Source: Candidatus Poribacteria bacterium
GTDB taxonomy: Bacteria; Poribacteria; WGA-4E; WGA-3G
Assembly (NCBI GenBank): GCA_022821965.1
Contig: JAJECN010000023.1
Span: forward strand, 83,805 to 147,804
Reading direction: 5' to 3'
DNA: 64,000 bases
Part shown: in pieces, positions 34,976-43,521 of the stretch
How positions within the stretch are numbered: position 1 is the first letter of the stretch
How the letters are laid out: each line of letters starts with the position of its first letter
Made by a program: the position numbers and the translations under genes
The notes under the pieces: model-generated
What the model saw: only the letters and a program-made list of their open reading frames with translations
Database searches by the model: none
What the model was told of the DNA's origin: nothing

Positions 34976-35827
34976 ATGCGAAAACTCAGAATTATCCTTG
35001 AGATGATCAAATTTGAACACACGGTCTTCGCGCTGCCCTTTGCGGTTATGAGTGCCTTTATCGCTGCGGATGGGTTTCCCCCACTTGAAAAACTCGGCTG
35101 GATCCTCGTAGCAATGGTCGGCGCGCGCAGCTGCGCCATGGCATTCAATCGGCTCGCCGATGCTGAAATTGACAGTAAAAACCCTCGTACTGCCACGCGT
35201 GCGATCCCCGCAGGTTTAATCACAAAGAGCGCCGTGTGGGGTTTCACGATCATCTCCGCCGCTCTGCTGGTTGTTGCGGCGTGGCGACTGAACCCACTCG
35301 CGTTTGCGTTATCACCGGTCGCGCTTGCTGTGGTGATGGGCTACTCCTATACCAAACGTTTCACCGCGTTCTCCCACTTCTGGCTTGGACTTGCGCTCTC
35401 CATTTCACCCGTTGGGGCATGGATCGCAATTCAGGGAAGTTTCGCGTTGCCTCCGATCATTCTCTGTCTCGTTGTGCTACTCTGGACAGCCGGGTTTGAC
35501 ATCATCTATGCGTGTCAAGATGTCAACTTCGATAGAAAGCACGGACTGCATTCGATTCCAGCGAAAATCGGGATTCGGTGGGCGTTATGGCTCTCGTCCG
35601 CTTTACACGTTATTGCTGTGTTGCTGCTCCTCGCCATTCCATTTCTCGTCGAATTAGGACTTTTCTATTACAGCGGTGTCGGGATTGTCGTCCTCATCTT
35701 TATCTATGAACACGCCATCGTCAAACCAACGGATCTATCCCGTGTCAATCTCGCCTTTTTCACACTGAATGGCATGATTAGCCTCGTCTTGATGGCACTT
35801 TCAATAACCGACATTTTACTTTTTTAG
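34976..35827 (+). CDS. UbiA-family prenyltransferase (MqnP/UbiA-like)
   Basis: 283-aa polytopic membrane enzyme. The two Asp-rich Mg-diphosphate motifs are present: AFNRLADAEIDSKNPRT (N-x3-D-x3-D) and DIIYACQDVNFDRKHGLHSI (D-x3-QD-x3-D). Eight to nine hydrophobic helices. This form (FEHTVFALPFAVMSAF start, TRAIPAGLI) is the one found as 4-hydroxybenzoate or futalosine-pathway (MqnP) prenyltransferase in bacteria with menaquinone. It attaches an isoprenoid tail to an aromatic quinone precursor. Start ATG at 34976 with GAGGA upstream. Next gene is 37 nt away. Confidence 0.88.
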   Translation: MRKLRIILEMIKFEHTVFALPFAVMSAFIAADGFPPLEKLGWILVAMVGARSCAMAFNRLADAEIDSKNPRTATRAIPAGLITKSAVWGFTIISAALLVVAAWRLNPLAFALSPVALAVVMGYSYTKRFTAFSHFWLGLALSISPVGAWIAIQGSFALPPIILCLVVLLWTAGFDIIYACQDVNFDRKHGLHSIPAKIGIRWALWLSSALHVIAVLLLLAIPFLVELGLFYYSGVGIVVLIFIYEHAIVKPTDLSRVNLAFFTLNGMISLVLMALSITDILLF

Positions 35828-35864
35828 TAAAGAGCCTTACCGAACCGCAAGGAAATATAAAAAA

Positions 35865-36686
35865 ATGAAACTCTCACTTTCCGTGCGCGTCGCAGAAACC
35901 GCATCTAAGAAAGACGCAACCCACACCTTCGCACAACTGACGGGACTCGCTGCAGAGCTCGGCTACGAAGCGGTCTGCATGCGCGCCTCCCAAGTCGGTA
36001 TCCACTCACCTTTGGAGCAGATTACCGCTGCGCGCAAACGAGCGGACTCGCTCAATTTGAAGGTCTCTATGGTCACCGGTGATTTTCCGGTACCGCTCAA
36101 CAACGAGCAGGGACCCGATGGACTCCGCAATATAACCCCCTATCTCGATTTAACAGAGTTGCTTGGCGCAGACCTCATCCGTATTGCGATGAAAGTTGAG
36201 GAAGACATCCCGTGGGCGCAACGTGCCTCTGACGAAGCAGCTGAGCGCGGTATCCGTCTCGCACACCAATCACATACACAGAGTTTGTTTGAAACAGTGG
36301 ACGGATCTGTTGAAGTCTTAAAGCGAGTCGGCAGAAAGAATTTTGGGATTATCTACGAACCTGCCAACCTCGACCTCTGTGCACAGGATTACGGCGTTGA
36401 GACGCTTAAACGATTCTCGCCCTATCTTCTCAACGTCTATCTCCAAAACCACATCCGCCGACCGGAGGGAAAGACACACCTTTTGACGTGGATTCAAGGC
36501 ATCGTTCCACACGATCCGATCCGTTTACAAGACGAAGGTGGTATCGACTTTCCACTCGTATTTGAAGGTCTGGAGGCAATCGGTTACGACGGTTATGTGA
36601 CCGTGCATCAGGCGTTCCGAGAGATTATGGAGCCTGAGGACGCAGCGGAACAGAGTTACAACTATCTAAAATCATTTTGCACATAA
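35865..36686 (+). CDS. Sugar phosphate isomerase/epimerase-like TIM barrel protein
   Basis: 273-aa member of the AP-endonuclease-2/xylose-isomerase-like TIM barrel family. Metal ligands expected at barrel ends are visible as GIIYEPANLD (Glu), LAHQSHTQSLFET (His), YLQNHIRRP (His) and the C-terminal GIDFPLVFEGLEAIGYDGYV segment, which ends in the family's GYDGYxxxE-like strand with HQAFRE. No signal peptide. Probably isomerises or epimerises a keto sugar or polyol; it follows the prenyltransferase only by proximity and more likely acts with the dehydrogenases nearby. Confidence 0.85.
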   Translation: MKLSLSVRVAETASKKDATHTFAQLTGLAAELGYEAVCMRASQVGIHSPLEQITAARKRADSLNLKVSMVTGDFPVPLNNEQGPDGLRNITPYLDLTELLGADLIRIAMKVEEDIPWAQRASDEAAERGIRLAHQSHTQSLFETVDGSVEVLKRVGRKNFGIIYEPANLDLCAQDYGVETLKRFSPYLLNVYLQNHIRRPEGKTHLLTWIQGIVPHDPIRLQDEGGIDFPLVFEGLEAIGYDGYVTVHQAFREIMEPEDAAEQSYNYLKSFCT

Positions 36687-36696
36687 ACAATTAAGT

Positions 36697-36767
36697 AGGC
36701 ACTTTTCGTTTAACAGAAGAAGGGACGTAGGGGCGAGGTTGCCTCGCCCGCCTTTCAAAGCGTGCCT
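36697..36767. repeat. Nested inverted repeat, REP-like intergenic element
   Basis: AGGCAC (36697-36702) pairs with GTGCCT (36762-36767); nested inside is GGGCGAGG (36731-36738), loop TTG, CCTCGCCC (36742-36749). The inner core is shared with 16150-16171. It occupies the gap between the isomerase and the next gene. Confidence 0.5.
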
Positions 36768-36820
36768 AATTATCTTTAGATGTCACTATAAATTGATATT
36801 AAATTGTGGAGGTAGTACTC

Positions 36821-37429
36821 ATGGTGTCTAGCGACTTTAAAACAATTTCTGAGGTACAAGAAAAATTCAGAATCAAATACGCGTCTAATGACTTTTTTGA
36901 CATTCAGGCTAAAAACCCTTCAGAACAATTCTTACAAGAACTTGAGTTTAGCAGGCAGTACATTGATGTTTTTGGATCTGAGGGATCAAGATGTGAAGTT
37001 ATTATATTTCCCATCTTAAGAGAGGTTTACAAGAATTACGCCAAAAACTACGGACTTTGGGTAAAGAAATCTATCATCTATGATGAGATTTTAAACGGCA
37101 CTCCGGACTATCTCATTGCCACACGGTCCGAATTAGGTATGACTGTTGTCGGTACACCCCTGGTAATATTAGTTGAAGCAAAAAAGAATGACTTTGAACA
37201 AGGTTGGGGGCAGTGTCTGGCTGAGTTGGTTGCAGCGCAAAAAATAAATCATGATTCTGATTTTCCCGTGTATGGTGTTGTTACCGACGGAAAATTGTGG
37301 GAATTTGGTCAACTTGTTGGTGACACCTTCATTCAAAATAGAACTAACTTTACTATAGATAATTTGCCGATCCTATTCGGTGCTATGAATTCTGTCTTCA
37401 GATCAATACAGAAACGTGAAAGCTGTTAA
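36821..37429 (+). CDS. PD-(D/E)XK nuclease-like protein
   Basis: 202 aa from the ATG at 36821, with GGAGG 8 nt upstream. A restriction-endonuclease-like core can be read: Asp96 in GTPDYLIATR, Glu119-x-Lys121 in VILVEAKKND and Gln131 in the next helix (GWGQCLAELVAAQ), giving the D...E-x-K...Q order. This form is widespread in cyanobacteria and Poribacteria as uncharacterised single proteins. Catalytic residues look intact. Its stop overlaps a possible ATG of the sulfatase frame by one base, although their functions have nothing obvious in common. A mobile, solitary nuclease gene or a defence component is possible. Confidence 0.65.
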   Translation: MVSSDFKTISEVQEKFRIKYASNDFFDIQAKNPSEQFLQELEFSRQYIDVFGSEGSRCEVIIFPILREVYKNYAKNYGLWVKKSIIYDEILNGTPDYLIATRSELGMTVVGTPLVILVEAKKNDFEQGWGQCLAELVAAQKINHDSDFPVYGVVTDGKLWEFGQLVGDTFIQNRTNFTIDNLPILFGAMNSVFRSIQKRESC

Positions 37430-37449
37430 TGTCAAGAGAAGAAATATCT

Positions 37450-38964
37450 ATGAGCAACCAACAACCCAATGTCCTAATCATTACAACTGACCAGCAGCGC
37501 ACAGATAGCCTCAGCTGCTACGGATCAACATTCACAGATACACCGCATCTGGATAAGTTTGCATCTGAAGGTGTCTGTTTTGAGCGGGCATACTGTGCGA
37601 ATCCTGTGTGTACACCTGCCCGTGCCTCAATCTTTTCGGGACGGTATGTGAGTCGCCACGGTGCGTGGAATGTCGGTATGAACGTCCCTGACGATGAACC
37701 GATGCTGTCACACCGACTTGCTGAGGTCGGCTATCGCACGCACTATATCGGTAAAGCACACTTCCAACCTTTCGGTGCATCCGCGGAACAGTCGATCGAA
37801 ACCTTCAGGGATACGACGCGCTATCCCGATTTCCAAGGTCCCTACTACGGATTTGAAACGGTGGAGTTGGCACTCGGCCACGCGACCTATGGTATCGCAG
37901 GACACTACGGTGAGTGGGTCCGCTCACATGTTTCCGAAAAGACGTTCGAGAGTTACAGCAAAGCGACACGTCTCAGTGAAAGAGGTTTCGGCGGTGAGGC
38001 TTATGATTGGGAGATACCGCTGAAATACCACAATAGCGTCTGGACAGCGGATCGGACAATAGATTTCTTGTCGAATCGGGATGCATCCCAACCTTTTCTG
38101 TTAGCGATCGGTTTCCAAGATCCGCATCATCCGCATTGTGTTCCAACCGAATTTGACGATCGCGTCAATCCTACGCACGTTCCACTACCAGATTTCGTTG
38201 AAGGCGAGTTAGATGACAAGCCGCCCCACTTTTTGGAGGCACGGCACGGCGAACTTGAGAAGTCAGAGATTCGCGGAACGTTTGCCATTGCCGGGCAGGG
38301 TGGTGGTGCTGATTACCGAAAAGTCTCTGAAAACGAGGCACGGATCGGCAGGGCGTATTACTATAATATGGTCAAAATTATTGATCAGCAGATGGGACGT
38401 ATTCTGGAGTGTCTGGATACGTGTGGATTAACAGAAAACACGTTAGTGCTCTTCACGACCGATCACGGTGAGCTTCTCGGAGATCACGGGCTATGGATGA
38501 AGGGACCCTTCCATTACGAGCAGCTCGTCCGCGTCCCGACGTTGATGCGGTTTCCGCAAAGCATACCCGCCGGGCAACGCACACAGGCATTATTCAGTCA
38601 TGTCGATATTGTCCCGACGGTTCTCTCTGCGGTTAGCTTGCCGATCCCGTCAGATATAGATGGTGTAGACGCGATACCGATGCTTACTGGAAAAACAACG
38701 TCCGTGCGTGATGATGCCCTGGTTGAGTGTGTAGACGATCCGCGTGGCTTAAGACTCAAAACGATTGTGACCGACACACGGAAACTGACGTGGTATTGTG
38801 GACATACTTATGGTGAACTCTACGATTTGGAGAACGATCCGGGTGAGCGGGTTAATCAATGGAATAATACTGCCTACGCTGCAGATAAAACATCTCTCAT
38901 GAGTCGTATTCTCGATGCAATGGAACCATTAGAGAACAGGGTTGAGCGGTTATCGTATGCATAA
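37450..38964 (+). CDS. Sulfatase (CTPAR type), choline-sulfatase-like
   Basis: 504-aa sulfatase from the ATG at 37450, which places NVLIITTDQQRTDSLSCYG right at the N-terminus as in homologues; the ATG at 37429 adds seven residues and overlaps the upstream stop. Formylglycine Cys54 is in CTPARASIFSGRY (Ala at position four). The second metal site is LFTTDHGELLGDHGLWMKG, characteristic of the choline-sulfatase/iduronate-sulfatase-like branch, and the C-terminus has ELYDLENDPGE. No signal peptide. Substrate unknown. Confidence 0.92.
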   Translation: MSNQQPNVLIITTDQQRTDSLSCYGSTFTDTPHLDKFASEGVCFERAYCANPVCTPARASIFSGRYVSRHGAWNVGMNVPDDEPMLSHRLAEVGYRTHYIGKAHFQPFGASAEQSIETFRDTTRYPDFQGPYYGFETVELALGHATYGIAGHYGEWVRSHVSEKTFESYSKATRLSERGFGGEAYDWEIPLKYHNSVWTADRTIDFLSNRDASQPFLLAIGFQDPHHPHCVPTEFDDRVNPTHVPLPDFVEGELDDKPPHFLEARHGELEKSEIRGTFAIAGQGGGADYRKVSENEARIGRAYYYNMVKIIDQQMGRILECLDTCGLTENTLVLFTTDHGELLGDHGLWMKGPFHYEQLVRVPTLMRFPQSIPAGQRTQALFSHVDIVPTVLSAVSLPIPSDIDGVDAIPMLTGKTTSVRDDALVECVDDPRGLRLKTIVTDTRKLTWYCGHTYGELYDLENDPGERVNQWNNTAYAADKTSLMSRILDAMEPLENRVERLSYA

Positions 38965-39127
38965 ACGGACAAAGATTGGTTCTCGAATAACCTCTTTCAA
39001 CGCCTCTGTTTTTAAACTTGCATTAAAAAAATAGATTGGGTATCATTTAGGTAGAAGAAATTGGTTGTGCTTGACTTCGCTTCGACTACATCAGATCCTA
39101 CGCTAAAAAAACATTGGGGGCATCCAG

Positions 39128-39940
39128 ATGGAGCCTACGCTATCCATTGTGATTCCGATTTACAACGAGGTGACAAGCCTAAAAGAGCTGCTGCTGCAGG
39201 TTGTCGGTGTTGAAATCGGTATGAAAAAAGAGTTGATTCTCGTCGATGATTTTTCAACAGATGGCACACGTGATATTTTAAAGGAAATTGAAGCGATTCA
39301 AGAGGAGTCGGACGAAATACGCACGTACGTCTCAACAGCCGAAATACCACCAAGCGAAGACACTGCACCTAATAGCGAGCGGCAGGAACCCGCAAGTTCC
39401 GTAGAAAGTCTCTCCGAAATCTCCGCTAAAGTCTTCTATCACGATGTGAATAAGGGAAAGGGCGCAACACTCCGCACCGGGTTCCAGCATATCACCGGTG
39501 AAATTACCCTCATCCAAGATGCCGACTTGGAATATGATCCCAAGGATTATCCAAAATTGCTGCAGCCTATCCTTGCAGGCGATGCCGATGTCGTATACGG
39601 TTCTCGGTTTATGGAGGGCAGACAAACAGGATTGTTACGGAGTTACCTCGCAAACCAATTTCTCACAACCCTTGCAAACATCGTTAATGGTACAAGGCTT
39701 ACCGATATGGAAACTTGCTATAAGGTGATACGGACATCAATCCTAAAAGAGATTTCACTCTACTCGGATAGGTTCGGTTTTGAACCTGAAATCACAGCGA
39801 AACTCGCCAAACGGAAGTGCAGGATCGTTGAAGTGCCTATTTCCTACCGCGGCAGAGATTATCATGAGGGGAAAACGGTGAGTTGGAAGGACGGTGTCGC
39901 CGCGATTTTCCATATTCTCCGCTTCCGATTCTTTTCGTAG
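39128..39940 (+). CDS. Family 2 glycosyltransferase (DPM1-like)
   Basis: 270-aa GT-A fold glycosyltransferase. Nucleotide-sugar motifs LSIVIPIYNE, ILVDDFSTDGTRD and the DXD-like ADLEYDPKDY are present, followed by VVYGSRFMEG and NxLTDMETCYK, which are typical of dolichol/undecaprenyl-phosphate mannosyltransferase-like enzymes. An insertion of about 45 polar residues (SEEIRTY to SSVESLSE region) lies between the first two motifs and is unusual. There is no C-terminal membrane segment, so the enzyme acts at the cytoplasmic face. It precedes recQ by 24 nt. The upstream gap 38965-39127 holds no gene. Confidence 0.88.
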   Translation: MEPTLSIVIPIYNEVTSLKELLLQVVGVEIGMKKELILVDDFSTDGTRDILKEIEAIQEESDEIRTYVSTAEIPPSEDTAPNSERQEPASSVESLSEISAKVFYHDVNKGKGATLRTGFQHITGEITLIQDADLEYDPKDYPKLLQPILAGDADVVYGSRFMEGRQTGLLRSYLANQFLTTLANIVNGTRLTDMETCYKVIRTSILKEISLYSDRFGFEPEITAKLAKRKCRIVEVPISYRGRDYHEGKTVSWKDGVAAIFHILRFRFFS

Positions 39941-39964
39941 AGGACTAACGCACCGCGTAAAGAT

Positions 39965-41791
39965 ATGCACAACTTGCAGGATTTGCTTAAAAAGGTAGAT
40001 GCCATTCTGGATTCGGTTAATGTAGAAGAACCGACACAAGACTGCCAACCGCCCACAGATCCCCTTCTCCAAGCACTCCGCAACCACTTCGGTTATACAT
40101 CCTTCCGCAATGGACAACGCGAAATTATTGAGGCGATTTTAGATGGTGAAAACGTATTTGCCGTATTCCCAACGGGACACGGGAAATCGTTGTGCTATCA
40201 ACTTCCTGCCTTAATGCTCGACGGCATAACGGTCGTAATCACTCCGCTCATCTCATTGATGAAGGATCAGGTAGATGCTTTACGCCAACAAGGAATTGAT
40301 ACAGTTTCGTTTATAAACAGCACACAGACATGGGATGAATATCTGAATGAATTGGCGCGCTTGAGACGAAACGAGATAAAACTCCTCTATATCTCCCCAG
40401 AACGTCTCCGAAGCCGCCGGTTTTTGGATATCCTGAATGCGTTTCCTATTTCACTTTTCGTTGTAGATGAAGCACACTGTATCTCGCAATGGGGACGCGA
40501 TTTCCGGCCCGCTTATTTGTCGCTCAAAGATACCATTGACGTGCTACAACCGCGTGTTATTTCGCTTTTCACAGCAACGGCACCACCAGAGATCCAAGAC
40601 GATGTACTCAGCGTGCTAAATATACCGACACCTCGCACCCTCACACAAGGGATTGAGCGTCCTAATTTGAAATTGATTGTCCAGCAGAATGAAAATGAGG
40701 ATGAAAAGTATCAACGACTTGAAAAGTTTCTCACCGATCAAGATCCAAATCTTTCAATGGCACAACTCGGAAACCTGAAAACTTCTCCGAAGAACGGGAT
40801 CATCTACGCTGGACGACGACGTGAGACCGAAGAAATCGCAGATTTTCTCCGACGGTGCGGATTCCGAGCAGATTTCTATCACGCTGGACTTGAACCTCAT
40901 GAACGCACCCGCGTGCAAGAAGCATTTTTTGACAACAGTGGAAACGGATTGGATATTGTCGTTGCCACCAACGCTTTCGGCATGGGTATTGATAAACCGG
41001 ATATCCGATACATTGTGCATTGGACACTTACCGGTACCCTTGAGGAATACTGCCAAGAAGTCGGTAGGGCAGGTAGAGATGGAGAAGACGCGCTCTGTGT
41101 TCTGCTTTTCTGCCACGATGACCGTGGATTGCATGAGTGGTTTATTAAAGAAAGCGCGCCGGATAAGCAATCCTTGCTGAAACTCTTAAGGGTCATCGAG
41201 AATTTCAAAGGACGCGGCAGGTATCGCACCATTTCCAACGAGGAATTGGAGTGGATGAGCAGTTCTAAAGGAACAAAGGTCCTCGTCTGTCTCAGTTATC
41301 TTGAGAAGCTTGGGTTCTTGAAGCGATGGTATAACGTACCATCTCAACTCTCGGTGAGATTCCGTGGACTTTGGAGTGAAGAAACTGAGCCATCAGATGC
41401 CGAGCAGCAGCACTTGCTTAGCATCTTACGAGGCGGAAACGTGAGAACTGTTCTGGAATTGTCTGAAGCAATCGGACTCAATCCGAAGGCGGTAATGGAA
41501 CAACTTGCCGAACTTCAGAGTGAGGGTTATATTCAGTACTGGGGACAGGAAGACTTGCTCCTTATCGAACTGCTTGAAGACAGCGAACTTCTCAGCACAC
41601 TCACAGACGAACAGATTGAAGTCGGCGATTATGTCCGCCGAAAACAGAGCAAGATCGATCAAATGGTCTTTTATGCATTAGAGGCAACCTGCCGAATGCA
41701 TGTGATTCGAGACTATTTCGGCGAACCTATTGATGAAAATTACCGATGTGGAACATGTGATTTGTGTCAGACACAAGCCATCAGTGATTAG
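39965..41791 (+). CDS. recQ: RecQ-family ATP-dependent DNA helicase
   Basis: 608-aa superfamily 2 3'-5' helicase. Motifs: aromatic/0 motif FGYTSFRNGQREII, Walker A FPTGHGKSLCYQLP (His replaces the usual Gly after PTG), Walker B DEAHCISQWGRDFRPAY, motif V/VI TNAFGMGIDKPDIRYIVHW and EVGRAGRDG. RecQ-Ct zinc cluster: Cys in ATCRMHVIRDYFGE and CGTCDLCQ. A winged helix follows, inserted before the zinc element or rearranged (residues about 420-570). No HRDC domain. The 40-residue N-terminal lead is extra. Role: genome maintenance at forks and breaks. Confidence 0.9.
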   Translation: MHNLQDLLKKVDAILDSVNVEEPTQDCQPPTDPLLQALRNHFGYTSFRNGQREIIEAILDGENVFAVFPTGHGKSLCYQLPALMLDGITVVITPLISLMKDQVDALRQQGIDTVSFINSTQTWDEYLNELARLRRNEIKLLYISPERLRSRRFLDILNAFPISLFVVDEAHCISQWGRDFRPAYLSLKDTIDVLQPRVISLFTATAPPEIQDDVLSVLNIPTPRTLTQGIERPNLKLIVQQNENEDEKYQRLEKFLTDQDPNLSMAQLGNLKTSPKNGIIYAGRRRETEEIADFLRRCGFRADFYHAGLEPHERTRVQEAFFDNSGNGLDIVVATNAFGMGIDKPDIRYIVHWTLTGTLEEYCQEVGRAGRDGEDALCVLLFCHDDRGLHEWFIKESAPDKQSLLKLLRVIENFKGRGRYRTISNEELEWMSSSKGTKVLVCLSYLEKLGFLKRWYNVPSQLSVRFRGLWSEETEPSDAEQQHLLSILRGGNVRTVLELSEAIGLNPKAVMEQLAELQSEGYIQYWGQEDLLLIELLEDSELLSTLTDEQIEVGDYVRRKQSKIDQMVFYALEATCRMHVIRDYFGEPIDENYRCGTCDLCQTQAISD

Positions 41792-41841
41792 CCGTGATTG
41801 TCGTTCCTATAAGAAAAAGCCTACGATACCAGCCTTCTCTA

Positions 41842-41960
41842 ATACCATCTCTGATTGAAATTGTAGCACAAACTTTTAGTTTGTGTTCTCTTGTAGCATA
41901 GACTGTTAGTCTGTGCACTAACGGTGCCGTTAATGCGATATAAACTTTTAGAAATGGTAT
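41842..41960. repeat. Cluster of short hairpin repeats
   Basis: Two adjacent hairpin repeats: TTGTAGCACAAACTTTTAGT continuing to 41886 (CACAAACT-TTT-AGTTTGTG), and TTGTAGCATAGACTGTTAGT continuing CTGTG (41891-41915). They are enclosed by ATACCAT (41842-41848) and ATGGTAT (41954-41960). The second is the partner of the copy at 26448-26472. They fill the gap between convergent recQ and permease genes. Confidence 0.55.
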
Positions 41961-41972
41961 AACCAGTGTCGC

Positions 41973-43241
41973 TTAATTTTCCGTGCGGATTGCCTCAATC
42001 GGTGAAAGCCGCGCCGCTTGCATCGCCGGATAGACACCGAAAGTAATACCCATAAAAATTGAAAAGATAACGGAAGTCGTTATCCACGGTAAAGAGAGCA
42101 CAACGGGCCACTCCGGTACAACCTTTACGATACGAACAGCAAGTCGTGTCATGCCCTGTGCCGCGACCCAACCTCCTGCAATACCAAGCACACCACCGCA
42201 CAAACAGAGACAGATCGATTCCGTCAAAAATTGCCAGAAGATATGAATCCGTTTCGCTCCTATCGATTTCCGTAAACCTATTTCCCGTGTTTTCTCACCA
42301 ACGGAGACCAGGCAGATATTCATGATACCGATACCACTCACAAAGAGTGAAAAGCCAGCAATACTCCCCAAAGTGATTTTTATCACCTTTTCGATATGCT
42401 CAAGTCGCCTCGCTGTCCATTTCGCTATCCAATATCCGATAAAGTCATCTTTCCCTCGGTGTCTTTTACGTAGAATCTCCTTGACTGAATCAATGATGCT
42501 TTCAATCTCCGTACCTTTTTCAAAAAAGACGACCATGTCTTCAAGATAACGGGTGCCTGTAATCCGTTGCTGATACGTTGTTAGTGGCACACATAAGGCA
42601 TCATCTAAAGAATACCAACCGAAGCTGAGGCTACGCCCCTTTTTTTTCATTACCCCCACAACCCGTAACCTCACCATTCCTCCCCGCCAATGATACCGAA
42701 TCTTTACCTCTTGTCCAATTGCGGATTCCTCTCCAAACAGTTCAACAGCAGCATCGGCACCGAGAACACACACCTGCTTTGCGTTTTCGATATCGCCCTC
42801 CGAAAGGAATCTGCCCGCTTGTAGCTCCCATTTCATGCCGCGGGCGTAGTCAGCAGTAACACCTTCCAGAAGCGGTCTCGCTTGATTTCCCTTACGACTC
42901 GTAACGAAAGTTGAATAGCCTTCATGTTTGGGCAGGACATATAGAACATTCGGGCATTCTGCCTCAATAGCAAGAGCATCCTCAAGGGTATACCGTTCAG
43001 TGGTGCGCCGAACCAACCGTCGGCGTTTCCAAATAGAGGTCCGGGTCCAGAATTGGACTTGGTTTGCACCGCCGAGTGTTTCAATATCCTTGGCGATAAT
43101 AAGTTTCGCACCGTCGCCGATTGCGAGCATACACAAAACGCTCGCAATCCCGATAAAGATACCAAGAATAGATAAACCAGCACGGAGTTTATTTTGAGCA
43201 AGGTGCGCAATACCTGCGCGGATAGCGTCATGAAATTTCAT
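41973..43241 (-). CDS. MacB/FtsX-type ABC transporter permease
   Basis: About 422-aa membrane protein: N-terminal helix (NKLRAGLSILGIFIGIASVL), a periplasmic MacB-PCD domain of about 220 residues (GANQVQFWTRTSIW onward), then three C-terminal helices of the FtsX domain with ISLGEKTREIGLRKSIGAK-type loop (read as VSVGEKTREIGLRKSIGAKR) and the end ARLSPIEAIRTEN. Such permeases work with a separate ATPase in mechanotransmission or lipoprotein/peptide export. No ATPase gene is adjacent. I chose the ATG at 43241 to match the family N-terminus; a GTG at 43292 is possible and neither has a clear ribosome site. The 280-nt region upstream holds no gene. Confidence 0.87.
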   Translation of the reverse strand: MKFHDAIRAGIAHLAQNKLRAGLSILGIFIGIASVLCMLAIGDGAKLIIAKDIETLGGANQVQFWTRTSIWKRRRLVRRTTERYTLEDALAIEAECPNVLYVLPKHEGYSTFVTSRKGNQARPLLEGVTADYARGMKWELQAGRFLSEGDIENAKQVCVLGADAAVELFGEESAIGQEVKIRYHWRGGMVRLRVVGVMKKKGRSLSFGWYSLDDALCVPLTTYQQRITGTRYLEDMVVFFEKGTEIESIIDSVKEILRKRHRGKDDFIGYWIAKWTARRLEHIEKVIKITLGSIAGFSLFVSGIGIMNICLVSVGEKTREIGLRKSIGAKRIHIFWQFLTESICLCLCGGVLGIAGGWVAAQGMTRLAVRIVKVVPEWPVVLSLPWITTSVIFSIFMGITFGVYPAMQAARLSPIEAIRTEN

Positions 43242-43521
43242 TTTGTTTTGTTTACTATAATGGGAGAACATATCTCCATAAAAAGCTTCCACTTATACGG
43301 ATATTTGGATGCACTTTCAACAAGTTCAACAAGGTAACTCAAGGAACACAAATACTTAAACCTCATCTTTACCTGAAAATTCGCTAATTTTGAAGTTGAA
43401 CTCACGTTTTAAAGAGGCAGATTTCCGGCAAAAAGGCTCAAAAAAATGAAAATCCGAATGATTTCGGTATCTGAGGGTTTCTGGGGTATGTCAAACGGAA
43501 GGAATAGATGAAAGGACGAGT

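Noticed and set aside
39067..39127. Promoter for the GT2 gene (TTGACT ... TACGCT)
   Set aside because: The spacing of about 22 nt is too long; the similar stretch near 61028-61056 suggests this is repeated leader sequence, so I did not call it.
41842..41960. Short CRISPR array
   Set aside because: Only two units with different arms and almost no spacer, and no cas genes.
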